A stretch of DNA of 64,000 nucleotides from Acidobacteriota bacterium (GCA_028877275.1 JAPPFP010000026.1:248001-312000); one strand, 5' to 3'; numbered from the stretch's first letter, positions 43,591 through 53,086 are shown. Numbers and translations are program-made. Notes: generated by a model not told the origin, from the sequence alone.

Positions 43591-44183
43591 CTGCCGACCA
43601 TCAGCGAGGAAGCGAATCTCCGGAGATCCGTACCGAGGCGATCGAGGCGCTGCTGGTGGAGAAGGGGCTGGTCCAGTCCGCCGCCGTCGACGCGTTGGTC
43701 GAACGCTACGAGCAGGACATCGGGCCGCTTCGGGGCGCCCGGGTGGTGGCCGAGGCCTGGACCGATCCGGCGTTCAGGGCGCGGCTGCTCCAGGACGGGA
43801 TGCCCGCGATCCGGGAGCTGGGCTTCGGCGACAACACGGACCCCCACGTGGCTCGTCTGGTGGTCAAGGAGAACAGGGACTCGGTCCACAACCTGGTCGT
43901 CTGCACGCTCTGCTCGTGCTATCCGTGGGCGGTGCTCGGACTGCCGCCGGCCTGGTACAAGTCTTCCGCCTACCGGGCGCGCGCGGTGCGGGAACCGCGG
44001 CGGTTGCTTGCGGAGTTGGGGCTCGACCTGTCCCAGGACGTCGAAGTGCGGGTCTGGGACTCGAGCGCCGAGGTCCGCTACATGGTTCTGCCGCAGCGGC
44101 CGGAAGGCACGGACGGCCTGGGCGTCGAGGATCTGACCGCCCTCGTCACCCGCGACTCGATGATCGGCGTCGAGCAGTTGTAG
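43587..44183 (+). CDS. nthA: Nitrile hydratase alpha subunit, cobalt type
   Basis: 198 residues. The metal site is VCTLCSCYPW with Cys106, Cys109 and Cys111. The second position of CTLCSC is Thr, as in cobalt-type enzymes; iron-type enzymes have Ser. Two of the cysteines become oxidised to sulfinic and sulfenic acid in active enzyme. AWTDPAFRARLLQDG and LPPAWYKSSAYRARAVREPR match the family. Its ATG overlaps the beta stop, and an accessory gene follows 8 bases later. Confidence 0.95.
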   Translation: MTADHQRGSESPEIRTEAIEALLVEKGLVQSAAVDALVERYEQDIGPLRGARVVAEAWTDPAFRARLLQDGMPAIRELGFGDNTDPHVARLVVKENRDSVHNLVVCTLCSCYPWAVLGLPPAWYKSSAYRARAVREPRRLLAELGLDLSQDVEVRVWDSSAEVRYMVLPQRPEGTDGLGVEDLTALVTRDSMIGVEQL

Positions 44184-44191
44184 CGCACGAG

Positions 44192-44593
44192 ATGGGTCTG
44201 CCTGTCCGCCTGGACGAAGACGGCGCACTGGCGCCCCCGCGTAGCAACGGGGAGCTGGCGTTCAGCGCGCCCTGGGAGAGTCGCCTGTTCGGCCTGACGA
44301 TGGCCCTGGTGGAGGCCGGCCGGCTCGACTGGGAGGCCTTTCGCGGGCGATTGATCGGCGCCATCGCTGCCTGGGAAGGCGCCGCTCGCGACGAGGAGTG
44401 GAACTACTGGCAGTGCTGGCAGGAGGCTTTCGAGGACTCGCTCGAAGCGGCTGGACTCGTCGCGACACCGGAGATCGATCGCCTGACCGGACAGCTCGCG
44501 GCCAGGCCACACGGGCACGACCACGGCCATGGCCACGATCACGACCACCGCCACGATGATCATCACGAACACGCAATGGGGAAAGACGAATGA
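44192..44593 (+). CDS. Nitrile hydratase accessory (activator) protein with His-rich tail
   Basis: 133 residues. ELAFSAPWESRLFGLTMALVEAG at about residues 21-43 and WNYWQCWQEAFEDSL near 71-85 are the core of the P14K/nitrile hydratase activator family, which carries the metal into the alpha subunit by subunit exchange. The C-terminal 25 residues are mainly His and Asp (HGHDHGHGHDHDHRH and DDHHEH), an added metal-binding tail suited to cobalt. The ATG at 44192 is used. The stop overlaps folD by ATGA. Confidence 0.88.
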   Translation: MGLPVRLDEDGALAPPRSNGELAFSAPWESRLFGLTMALVEAGRLDWEAFRGRLIGAIAAWEGAARDEEWNYWQCWQEAFEDSLEAAGLVATPEIDRLTGQLAARPHGHDHGHGHDHDHRHDDHHEHAMGKDE

Positions 44594-45447
44594 CGGCTCA
44601 ACTTCTCGCAGGCCAACCGGTGGCCGAGGCCGTGCTGGCGGAAGTCGCGGAACGGGTCCAGGAGCTCGCCTCCGCGGGCGTCAGGCCGGGCCTGGGCACG
44701 ATCCTCGTCGGCGACGACGCGGCCTCGGCGGGCTACGTCCGCAAGAAGCACGAGACGTGCGAAGAGGTCGGCGTCGCCTCGTTCCACGAACAGGTGTCGG
44801 CGGAAGCCGGCCAGCAGGAACTCCTTGCCGCCGTCGACCGGTTCAACGCGGACCCGGACGTCGATGCCTACATCATTCAGCACCCGGTGCCTTCCGGCTT
44901 CGATTTCAACGAAGCCCTGGCGCGCATGGACCCGAAGAAGGACGCGGACGGTCTGCACCCGGTGAATCTCGGCAAGCTGGTGCTGCAGGAGAAGGGACCG
45001 GTGCCGTGCACGCCGGCCGGAATTCAGGCGATGCTGATGCACTACGGGATCGACATCGGCGGCCGTGAGGTGGTCGTCCTGGGCCGGGGGCCCACTCTGG
45101 GTCGGCCGCTCGCGCTACTGCTCACCCTGAAGCAGCCGGGCGCGAACGCCGTGATCACGGTCGTGCACACGGGTGCGAAAGACGTGACGCCGTTCACGCG
45201 CCGCGCCGACATCGTGGTCGCCGCTCTCGGTGTGCCCCGGTTCGTTGTGCCGGAGATGATCAAGCCGGGCGCGGTCGTGGTCAGCGGCGGCATCAGTTGG
45301 GAGGGCAGGAAGCTCCTCCCCGACGTCGACGAGTCCGTGGGCGAGGTCGCGAGCTGGATCACGCCGCGGCTTGGGGGCGTCGGACCGACGACGGTGGCCA
45401 TGCTGCTGCGGAACACGGTACTGGCGGCGGCGGATCGGGGGGCGTGA
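44590..45447 (+). CDS. folD: Methylenetetrahydrofolate dehydrogenase / methenyltetrahydrofolate cyclohydrolase
   Basis: 285 residues. The catalytic Lys53 is in GYVRKKHETCEEVG, IIQHPVPSGF matches the folate pocket, KDADGLHPVNLGKL follows, and the NADP site is VVLGRGPTLGRPLALLL where GRSxIVGxP is usual. It interconverts 5,10-methylene- and 10-formyl-tetrahydrofolate in the cytosol. Its start overlaps the nitrile hydratase accessory gene, which couples a housekeeping folate gene to the nitrile hydratase operon; a metabolic reason is not obvious. The M28 peptidase gene begins 2 bases after its stop. Confidence 0.93.
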   Translation: MTAQLLAGQPVAEAVLAEVAERVQELASAGVRPGLGTILVGDDAASAGYVRKKHETCEEVGVASFHEQVSAEAGQQELLAAVDRFNADPDVDAYIIQHPVPSGFDFNEALARMDPKKDADGLHPVNLGKLVLQEKGPVPCTPAGIQAMLMHYGIDIGGREVVVLGRGPTLGRPLALLLTLKQPGANAVITVVHTGAKDVTPFTRRADIVVAALGVPRFVVPEMIKPGAVVVSGGISWEGRKLLPDVDESVGEVASWITPRLGGVGPTTVAMLLRNTVLAAADRGA

Positions 45448-45448
45448 A

Positions 45449-47677
45449 GTGAGACGATTGCTGTTTGCCCTGGTCCTCGTTGCGGTTCCGGCCGGCGCGC
45501 AGGATCTGATCGGATTCCATCCCGACCGCGTCGAGGCGCAGCGTGAGATGGAGCAGCGGGCCGACGAGTGGATCGTCGCGGACGAGCTGCTCGGGTGGAA
45601 CCGGCTGATGACCCCGCGGCCGCATCATGCCGGGGCGCCGCAGACGGAGGCGAACGCGCGCTGGATGGTCGAGCGGTTCAGGGAGTGGGGCTTCGAAGCG
45701 GAGATCGAGACGTTCGACGTTCTCTTCCCGACTCCGCGGCTGCGGTCGCTGACCCTGCTGGAGCCGACGCGGTTCGAGGCGTCGCTCATCGAGGAGCCGG
45801 CGGCGGGCGACGGCACCGCACAGGTGGCGGTCACCGAAGGGTTGCCGCCCTTCAACGCCTTCTCGGCCGACGGCGACGTCACCGGGGAGCTGGTCTACGT
45901 GAACCGGGGCGTGCCCGAGGACTACGACGTACTGGAGCGGCTGGGCATCGACGTCCGGGGGAAGATCGTGATCGTCCGCTACGGCGGCTCCTGGCGCGGC
46001 ATCAAGCCGAAGGTCGCCTACGAGCGCGGCGCGATCGGCTGCCTCATCTTCAACGATCCAGGCGACGACGGCTACAGCGAAGGCGCCGGGTATCCGGAGG
46101 GCTCGTTCAAGCACTCGAGTGCGGTGCAACGGGGGTCGGTGCTCGACCTGCCGCTCCGCCCGGGCGATCCGCTGACGCCGATGCGGGGCGCAGTCGACGG
46201 CGAACCGCGGCTCTCACGGGAGGACGCGGACACATTGATGCGGATCCCGGTGCTGCCGATCGCCTGGCGGGACGCTCAGCCCCTGCTCGAGGCGCTGGGG
46301 GGCGAAACCGCCCCAGGCGAGTGGCGCGGCGGTCTGCCGATCACCTACCGGATCGGCCCGGGCCCCGCCCGGGTGCGTCTCCAGCTCGAGTTCGACTGGA
46401 GCCTGGCGCCGGCGCACAACGTGATCGCCCGTATGCCGGGCACCGAAAGGCCGGATCAGTGGATCCTGCGCGGCAACCACCATGACGCCTGGGTGATCGG
46501 CGCCCGGGATCCGATCAGCGGTCTGGTCGGCCTGCTGGCCGAGGCGAAGGCGCTTGGACGGCTCGCCCGGGAAGGCCGCCCGCCGCGACGCACGGTCGTC
46601 TATGCGGCCTGGGACGCCGAGGAACCGGGCCTGCTCGGTTCGACCGAGTGGGCCGAGCACCACGCCGACGCCCTGCGCGAGCACGCGGCGGTCTACATCA
46701 ACACGGACTCGAACAGCCGCGGTTTCCTGCGCGCGGGCGGCTCTCACGCGCTCGAGACCCTGGTCAATCAGGTCGCCGCGGAGGTCGAGGACCCCCAGAC
46801 GGGCGTCAGCGTGCGCGCGCGCCTGCTTGCGTACCGGCAAGTCAACGGCAGCCGTGCGGAGTACGAGCGGCTCCAGTCCTCGGGAAGACTGCGAATCGCG
46901 GCGCTGGGATCGGGCTCGGACTACTCGCCGTTCCTCCAGCACCTCGGCGTGTCGTCGCTGAACGTCGGCTACGGAGGCGAGGGTTCAGGCGGCGAGTACC
47001 ACACCGCTTTCGACACGTTCGACTTCTTCCGCCAGTTCGTCGACCCCGGCGCGGTCTACGGCGCCGCGCTTGCCCGCACCGGGCTGCGTCTGACGCTGCG
47101 GCTCGCCAACGCCGACGTGCTCCCGTTCGAGTTCGGCACGACCGCCGCGACCACAGGCCGCTACATCAACGAGGTCGCGGACCTGGCCGACGAGGAGCGC
47201 TGGAAGATCGAGCGGGAGAACGAGCTTCTCGACAGAGCCGCCCTGCGCCTGGCGGCCGACCCGACGAAACCGTTCGTCGAGCCGGAGGCTGATCCGCCGG
47301 CGCCGCACCTGAACTTCGCGCCGTTAAGGAACGCGCACGATCGTCTCGGGCGGGCGGCGAAGGCCGCCGATCGTGCCCTGACGGAGGCCGCTCGGAGTGG
47401 CGACGTGGCTACCCAGGTCGCGCTCGACGAGTTGGTCACGAAGAGCGAGCGACGGCTCACCCGGAGCGAGGGTTTGCCGCGCCGACCCTGGTTCCGGCAT
47501 CATCTCTATGCGCCGGGCATGTACACCGGCTACGGCGTGAAGACGCTGCCGGGAGTGCGGGAGGCGATCGAGCAGCGCGATTGGGACGAGGCCCAATGGC
47601 AGATCGACATCGCCGCCGGCGTGCTGGCCGCCTACGCGGAGCAGTTGGAACAGATGGCCGGGCTACGGGATCCGTAG
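45449..47677 (+). CDS. Exported M28-family peptidase, glutamate carboxypeptidase II-like
   Basis: 742 residues with a signal peptide (RRLLFALVLVAVPAGAQD). A PA domain holds about residues 130-270. The M28 catalytic part has the metal ligands in order: NHHDAWVIGARDPISG (His and bridging Asp), WDAEEPGLLGSTEW (Glu pair), INTDSNSRG (Asp) and EYHTAFDTF (His). A C-terminal helical dimerisation domain follows. This is the architecture of human GCPII/transferrin-receptor-like enzymes, so it is probably a periplasmic di-zinc exopeptidase for acidic peptides. The GTG start at 45449 sits two bases after folD. Confidence 0.9.
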   Translation: MRRLLFALVLVAVPAGAQDLIGFHPDRVEAQREMEQRADEWIVADELLGWNRLMTPRPHHAGAPQTEANARWMVERFREWGFEAEIETFDVLFPTPRLRSLTLLEPTRFEASLIEEPAAGDGTAQVAVTEGLPPFNAFSADGDVTGELVYVNRGVPEDYDVLERLGIDVRGKIVIVRYGGSWRGIKPKVAYERGAIGCLIFNDPGDDGYSEGAGYPEGSFKHSSAVQRGSVLDLPLRPGDPLTPMRGAVDGEPRLSREDADTLMRIPVLPIAWRDAQPLLEALGGETAPGEWRGGLPITYRIGPGPARVRLQLEFDWSLAPAHNVIARMPGTERPDQWILRGNHHDAWVIGARDPISGLVGLLAEAKALGRLAREGRPPRRTVVYAAWDAEEPGLLGSTEWAEHHADALREHAAVYINTDSNSRGFLRAGGSHALETLVNQVAAEVEDPQTGVSVRARLLAYRQVNGSRAEYERLQSSGRLRIAALGSGSDYSPFLQHLGVSSLNVGYGGEGSGGEYHTAFDTFDFFRQFVDPGAVYGAALARTGLRLTLRLANADVLPFEFGTTAATTGRYINEVADLADEERWKIERENELLDRAALRLAADPTKPFVEPEADPPAPHLNFAPLRNAHDRLGRAAKAADRALTEAARSGDVATQVALDELVTKSERRLTRSEGLPRRPWFRHHLYAPGMYTGYGVKTLPGVREAIEQRDWDEAQWQIDIAAGVLAAYAEQLEQMAGLRDP

Positions 47678-47693
47678 AACCGTAGCCCGGCCA
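47655..47693. terminator. Strong hairpin between convergent peptidase and mvaS genes
   Basis: A perfect 14-bp stem (TGGCCGGGCTACGG pairing with CCGTAGCCCGGCCA) with an 11-base loop covers the last codons and stop of the M28 gene and reaches to 29 bases from the mvaS stop. It can form on either strand and probably terminates both genes. No long T-run follows. Confidence 0.6.
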
Positions 47694-47721
47694 CCTGAGG
47701 GGCCGGCGTCCGCGGGTCGAC

Positions 47722-48825
<1,104 letters not shown>

Positions 48826-49070
48826 TCTGTCTCTCCTCGCTGAAACGGGGTGGTCTGCTGACGCGTGCGGGCTCTGGATTGGAACCGAAGTGTCGCCGAC
48901 CAGCCGGTACGAAATGAAACGAGAAAAGGACGATAGCACGAAAATCTTGGGTGTGGGAGTTTTTCTTTTCGAAACATGACTGAACTATTCGAAGTTTCAG
49001 GAATCCGTGAAAAGTCCCCCTTGGGGGCGCACTCCTGGGCTGATCGTCGCCGCCTCGCGGCGCGTTTCCT

Positions 49071-49092
49071 CCGCGGGTCAGAGGACCCGCGG
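49071..49092. terminator. Hairpin after the FGE-like gene
   Basis: A perfect 9-bp stem CCGCGGGTC/GACCCGCGG with an AGAG loop lies directly after the minus-strand stop at 49093. A second, overlapping stem (CCCGCGGC/GCCGCGGG, 49086-49106) uses some of the same bases, so only one can form at a time. Probable terminator; no T-run. Confidence 0.45.
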
Positions 49093-50001
49093 CTACATGC
49101 CGCGGGCGCAGCGGAAGCCGGTGTTGTCGAGGCCGGAGTCGGGCGCGGAGTGGTTCCGGTTCGCGTTCCGGTAGCCCTCGCAGTAGCTCGCGGCGCAGAG
49201 CCAGGAGCCGCCTTTCAGAACCTTCTCACCGCCTGCGCCCCCGGGGCGGTACCAGTCGTCGCACCACTCCCAGACGTTGCCGCCGAGGTCGAAGATGCCC
49301 AGGGCGTTCGGCGGATAGGAGCCGACGGGCGCCAGGTAGGTATGGCCGTCGGCCGCGTCGTCCCGAGCGGGAAAGTCGCCCTGCCAGACGTTGGCCACCC
49401 AGCGGCCCTCAGGATCGGGGACGTCCCCCCAGGGGTAGTGGGCGCCGCCTTCGCCGTCGCTGCCGGCGCCGGCGGCCAGGTCCCATTCCGCCTCGGTCGG
49501 CAGGCGCTTGCCGCGCCACTCACAGTAGGCCTTGGCGTCTCCCCAGCTCACGTGGACGGCGGGGAGATCGGCTCCTGCCTCGGAACCGGGTCCTCGAGGA
49601 TGACGCCAGTATGCGCCCTCGACCGCCAGCCACCAGGGAGTCCCTTGCGGCCGCTGCTCCTGCTCGGGGTTCGCGGTGGCCTCCGGATGGAAGACAAGGG
49701 ACCAACCCCAGCGCTCGGCTTCCGTCACGAAGCCGGTCGCCTCGACGAACGCGGCGAAGTCGCGGTTCGTCACTTCGTAGGCATCCAGATCGAAGGCGGC
49801 TACCTGCCGGTCCCCACCGGGACGGGGAACGGCTCCCGCGGGTACGCGGACCATCCCCTCGGGCGGCGGCTCGCCCGCTGGGGCCTGGGAAGGAACCGAG
49901 GCTTCCGGCGCGCTCTGGCCGGTGTCGCCGCAGGCGACGGCGACGAGCAGCGCCGCCGCCGGCAGCAAGCCATAGCGCGTGGAGAGCTGCATTGCGCTCA
50001 T
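49093..50001 (-). CDS. Formylglycine-generating-enzyme-like lipoprotein (SUMF1 family)
   Basis: 302 residues. The N-terminus has a lipobox-like LLVAVAC with Cys24 after a hydrophobic stretch, so it is probably a lipoprotein outside the inner membrane. The rest is a full FGE-sulfatase domain: VSWGDAKAYCEWRGKRLPTEAEWDLAA, LGIFDLGGNVWEWCDDWY and GGSWLCAASYCEGYR. In that last block Cys269 and Cys274 match the copper-binding cysteine pair of true FGE. The C-terminal NTGFRCARGM is also typical. It may oxidise a cysteine in an exported sulfatase, but no sulfatase gene is in the window. The ATG overlaps the upstream stop. Confidence 0.85.
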   Translation of the reverse strand: MSAMQLSTRYGLLPAAALLVAVACGDTGQSAPEASVPSQAPAGEPPPEGMVRVPAGAVPRPGGDRQVAAFDLDAYEVTNRDFAAFVEATGFVTEAERWGWSLVFHPEATANPEQEQRPQGTPWWLAVEGAYWRHPRGPGSEAGADLPAVHVSWGDAKAYCEWRGKRLPTEAEWDLAAGAGSDGEGGAHYPWGDVPDPEGRWVANVWQGDFPARDDAADGHTYLAPVGSYPPNALGIFDLGGNVWEWCDDWYRPGGAGGEKVLKGGSWLCAASYCEGYRNANRNHSAPDSGLDNTGFRCARGM

Positions 50002-50363
50002 GGCCTCCACCCGAAGCGGTCCAGGTCGATGCGGCCCAGGCGGTCGAAGACGACGCCCTCCTGCTGAAGCAGGAAGCGCTGGCGTTCCACGCTCTCGAGC
50101 GGGTCGAATCCGCGATCGCTGATCGAGCCCCTGACGTTGACCACGCGGTGCCACGGCACGCTCTCGTCGTTCAGCCGGGACAGCGTGTATCCGACCTGTC
50201 GGGCGTTGCGCGGCCGATTCGCCAGCGCGGCGATCTGACCGTAGGTCGCCACCCGACCCTCCGGAATCAGCCGGACGATCCTCCTGAAGGTCTCGTGCAC
50301 GCCGCTGAGGCCCTGGTCTCCGCGTGTCATCGTCCGGTTGCGTGTTACGTTGAGGTCAGGCAT
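49998..50363 (-). CDS. Alkyltransferase-like protein (ATL, MGMT-fold DNA lesion binder)
   Basis: 121 residues with the methyltransferase DNA-binding fold (VATYGQIAALANRPRNARQVGYTLS). The active PCHRV motif reads VPWHRVVN, with Trp71 in place of the alkyl-accepting Cys. ATL proteins bind O6-alkylguanine and flag it for nucleotide excision repair rather than removing the alkyl group. Start uncertain: ATG 50363 or the internal ATG at 50330. Stop overlaps the FGE-like gene (ATGA). It is the last core gene before the island. Confidence 0.85.
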   Translation of the reverse strand: MPDLNVTRNRTMTRGDQGLSGVHETFRRIVRLIPEGRVATYGQIAALANRPRNARQVGYTLSRLNDESVPWHRVVNVRGSISDRGFDPLESVERQRFLLQQEGVVFDRLGRIDLDRFGWRP

Positions 50364-50584
50364 GTCCTCCGCCGACCGAGGTCACAGCCACGCTGGCCGG
50401 GCGATAGCCGTTGAGGTCCAAAGAGTGTGTGAGAGAGCCAAAGCATAGCGTTAAAGTCCAGTATTCATTGGGTTTTTCGAGAGTTTGCGAGCCGTTATCA
50501 GAGGCCGTGGGAGCAGGCGACAGCGTACGGCAGTGAAGGCGAGAATGGGGGACACGATGAGGGAACACCTACGGGCGTCTCTGC

Positions 50585-50590
50585 TACGAT
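50585..50590 (+). promoter_or_regulatory. Candidate -10 element for the integrase
   Basis: TACGAT lies 6 bases before the integrase ATG with no Shine-Dalgarno between them. That spacing would put the transcript start at the start codon itself. Confidence 0.35.
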
Positions 50591-50596
50591 CCCGCC

Positions 50597-51733
50597 ATGC
50601 CACTTACCCAACGACAAGTCGACGCCATCAGACCCACCGGCAAACCCTTCAAGCTGTACGACCGCGACGGCCTTATGGTCAGAGTCACCGTCGCCGGAAA
50701 GGCCCGATGGGTTTGGAGAGGCGTGGTCAAGGGAAAGCGGATCGAGGTCGGCATGGGATCGACACGGTTCCGGTCACTCAAGGAAGCTCGGGAGGTCGCC
50801 TTCGAGCATACGAGAACAGCAAGACTCGGTGGCGATCCCAGGGCGCCCGTAGTCTCAGATGTCCCGACCTTCAGTGAAGCCGCGACGCTGTACTTGGAGA
50901 TCCAGTCTACTGATTGGGGAGAGGTCCACTCCCGACAAGTCAGACGGCTGCTGGAACGCCATGCGTTTCCGAGCCTCGGGGACCTGCCGGTAAACGAGAT
51001 CCAGACCGCCGACCTGATGCGGGTCCTGGTGCCGTTGTGGCGCCGTCAGCGGCCGACTGGGCAGCGGGTAAGGCAGAGGATTGCCGGCGTCATGGCTTGG
51101 AGCGTGGCGGCCGGCTATCGGTCCGACGACCCGACGAGCACTCTCTCAGCAGTCCTGCCGGCGGGCCGCAAGCAGCGGAAGCACCATCGCTACCTGCCGG
51201 CCGACGAGCTGCCCGAGGCGCTGGCGAAGGTGGAGGGCTCCGGCGCAAGGATCGGGACGCAGCTGGCCATGCGTTTCCTGGCGTTGACGGCGGCGCGCAG
51301 CGGCGAGGTTCGTGGCGCGAGGTGGCGGGAGGTCGATCTGGAGTCGGCCACGTGGACCGTTCCTGCCTCGCGTATGAAGTCCCGCAAGGAGCACAGGGTT
51401 CCCCTCTCCAGTGCCGCCCTTGTGGTCCTGGAGCGGGCCGATGGGTTGCGTGGCCGAGGTCGAGGGCTCGTCTTCACCGGAGTCCAAGGGAAGATGATCG
51501 GGGTGTCGGTGTTCGGACGGCTGCTGAGAGACCTAGAGATCGATTGCAGCCCGCACGGGTTCCGCAGTTCGTTCCGGTCCTGGTGCTCCGACGAGGGCAT
51601 CGACCGGGAGGTGGCGGAGCAAGCTCTGGCTCATGCGGTCGGTAGCCAGGTCGAGCAGTGCTATGCGCGCAGCGACGTGCTGGAGCGCCGGCGCGAGGTG
51701 ATGGAGGCTTGGGGCACATTCCTGGTCGGCTAG
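50597..51733 (+). CDS. Tyrosine recombinase (island integrase, DUF4102-type)
   Basis: 378 residues. A short N-terminal DUF4102-like arm domain (LYDRDGLMVRVTVAGKARWVWRG) precedes a core-binding domain and a catalytic domain. The catalytic residues are Arg234 (LTAARSGEVRG), His320 and Arg323 (HGFRSSFRSW), His346 (LAHAVG) and Tyr356 (EQCYARSD). It should insert and excise the island by site-specific recombination. Such P4-like integrases usually sit at one end of their element, which fits. The 3' end of this gene recurs in decayed form at 55616 and 57583. Confidence 0.93.
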   Translation: MPLTQRQVDAIRPTGKPFKLYDRDGLMVRVTVAGKARWVWRGVVKGKRIEVGMGSTRFRSLKEAREVAFEHTRTARLGGDPRAPVVSDVPTFSEAATLYLEIQSTDWGEVHSRQVRRLLERHAFPSLGDLPVNEIQTADLMRVLVPLWRRQRPTGQRVRQRIAGVMAWSVAAGYRSDDPTSTLSAVLPAGRKQRKHHRYLPADELPEALAKVEGSGARIGTQLAMRFLALTAARSGEVRGARWREVDLESATWTVPASRMKSRKEHRVPLSSAALVVLERADGLRGRGRGLVFTGVQGKMIGVSVFGRLLRDLEIDCSPHGFRSSFRSWCSDEGIDREVAEQALAHAVGSQVEQCYARSDVLERRREVMEAWGTFLVG

Positions 51734-51812
51734 TCAACGGTTCCCAGGCGCGCACCGCCATGGGCATTCTCGTCACCTGCATGCAGGCCGAATCGGTCGG
51801 TCGGTTTCTGAC

Positions 51813-52784
51813 GTGACACCGACTGCTCCCGCCATACCGCACCTGGCCGGCCGCGACGCCGCGCTCCGCGAGCTTGGCTTCCGCGACTACGAGGCTGCCT
51901 GGCTCGCCCTCGTCTGCCTCCACTCCGGCGTCTTCACGAGGACGCAGTTCACCGAGCATCACCGGTGTCACCCGCAAGTAACCGCCCGCTTTCTGAGCGT
52001 TCTGACCGAACGTGGAGTCGCCCGCGAGCATCCCCTCCCCGACATGGACACCCGGCTGCGGTACACCCACGTGTACGCCACCCGTCTCTACCGGGCTCTT
52101 GGCGTCAAGGACATCCGCCATCGCCGGAAGCCGAAGGAGGACATCGTCCTCTTCCGCCGCCTGCTCTCCTTCGACCACGTAGTCCACCATCCCCGCCTCC
52201 CCTGGCTCGCCACCGAAGCGGAGAAGGTCGCCCACTTCGAAGCGCGCGGCATCCGCCGCTACCTGCTCCCCAGCCGCATCTACGGCGGCGCGGCCAAGCG
52301 CACCCGGCGCTACTTTGCGCTCAAGCTGCCGATCGCCGCCGACGACAAGTCGGCGACCTTCGTCTACGTGGACCCCGGCCGCCGCACCGACCGGGAGCTC
52401 CAGCGCTGGGCCACCGAGCATCGGGCCCTCTGGGCCTGGCTCCGTGCTCTCGGAACTGCGGTCGGCGTCGCCGCCGTGGCGCGCACCGTCGCAAGGGAGT
52501 ACAAGCTCTCCCGCAAGGTCGCCGCCTGGACCAATGCAGCGTCGTCGGCCGTCCAGCCGTTGACCCCGGAGGAGAGGGAAACCCTGGCCGCCGTCAGGGC
52601 GGCCCTCTACTCGACCGACATTTCCGCCCTCCAGAAATGGGGCGGCCTGAATCCCGCCCGCCGACTCGCCATCGACCTGCGCAAGCGGGCCGATCTGGAG
52701 GACGCTGGCGTCGCGTCCGGGGCTCTGATCGACGCTTACTCGACGCATCATGCTCGCGGCCTCGCGCCCCAAGCTCTCGCATGA
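51813..52784 (+). CDS. Unknown island protein with winged-helix-like N-terminus
   Basis: 323 residues, GTG start. Residues about 25-75 (LVCLHSGVFTRTQFTEHHRCHPQVTARFLSVLTERG) look like a winged helix. A central beta-rich part follows (LLPSRIYGGAAKRTRRYFALKLPI), with helices at the end. It lies 79 bases after the integrase and before the structured non-coding stretch and the coupling ATPase. A role in replication or transfer initiation of the element, like replication-relaxation family proteins, is a guess from position and the winged helix. No relaxase tyrosine/histidine motif is seen. Confidence 0.6.
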   Translation: MTPTAPAIPHLAGRDAALRELGFRDYEAAWLALVCLHSGVFTRTQFTEHHRCHPQVTARFLSVLTERGVAREHPLPDMDTRLRYTHVYATRLYRALGVKDIRHRRKPKEDIVLFRRLLSFDHVVHHPRLPWLATEAEKVAHFEARGIRRYLLPSRIYGGAAKRTRRYFALKLPIAADDKSATFVYVDPGRRTDRELQRWATEHRALWAWLRALGTAVGVAAVARTVAREYKLSRKVAAWTNAASSAVQPLTPEERETLAAVRAALYSTDISALQKWGGLNPARRLAIDLRKRADLEDAGVASGALIDAYSTHHARGLAPQALA

Positions 52785-52876
52785 CTCCGGGTCGCACCAG
52801 GATCCGCACCAGGTTGTGAAAACGTGAACACCCCCTTTTTCACATTCCCACCGCGCTCGATGTTCCACCGTCCTCC

Positions 52877-52906
52877 TTCAAGGACACTGCGGGAATCGTC
52901 CTTGAA
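52877..52906. repeat. Inverted repeat, 9-bp arms
   Basis: TTCAAGGAC at 52877-52885 is perfectly complementary to GTCCTTGAA at 52898-52906, with a 12-base loop. It stands 93 bases after the stop of the unknown island gene and could be its terminator or part of a transfer/replication site. Confidence 0.6.
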
Positions 52907-52987
52907 ACACAGGACGTTTCTCGGGTTCCGTTTCCGCAGAGCGCCCTCTCGGGCGCTGCAACGCGACCGCACGAAGCGGGCGGGTTG

Positions 52988-53086
52988 GGACGTGAGCGAC
53001 CCCCCCTCTTCGCCGCCTGCTGCGGCACGCAAGGGTCCTCCATGTGCCGGCCTAAATCACGGCCGCCGGGAGGGTCGCTCACGTCC
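52988..53086. repeat. Long inverted repeat, 15-bp perfect arms, candidate oriT or origin
   Basis: GGACGTGAGCGACCC at 52988-53002 pairs with GGGTCGCTCACGTCC at 53072-53086 without a mismatch. The 69-base spacer contains its own dyads. It ends 36 bases before the coupling-protein ATG. Inverted repeats in this position are usual for transfer origins and for replication starts of integrative elements; which applies is not shown. Confidence 0.6.

Noticed and set aside
50364..50596. tRNA gene as integration site next to the integrase
   Set aside because: No cloverleaf or TTCGA-type T-loop with matching stems could be found in this gap.
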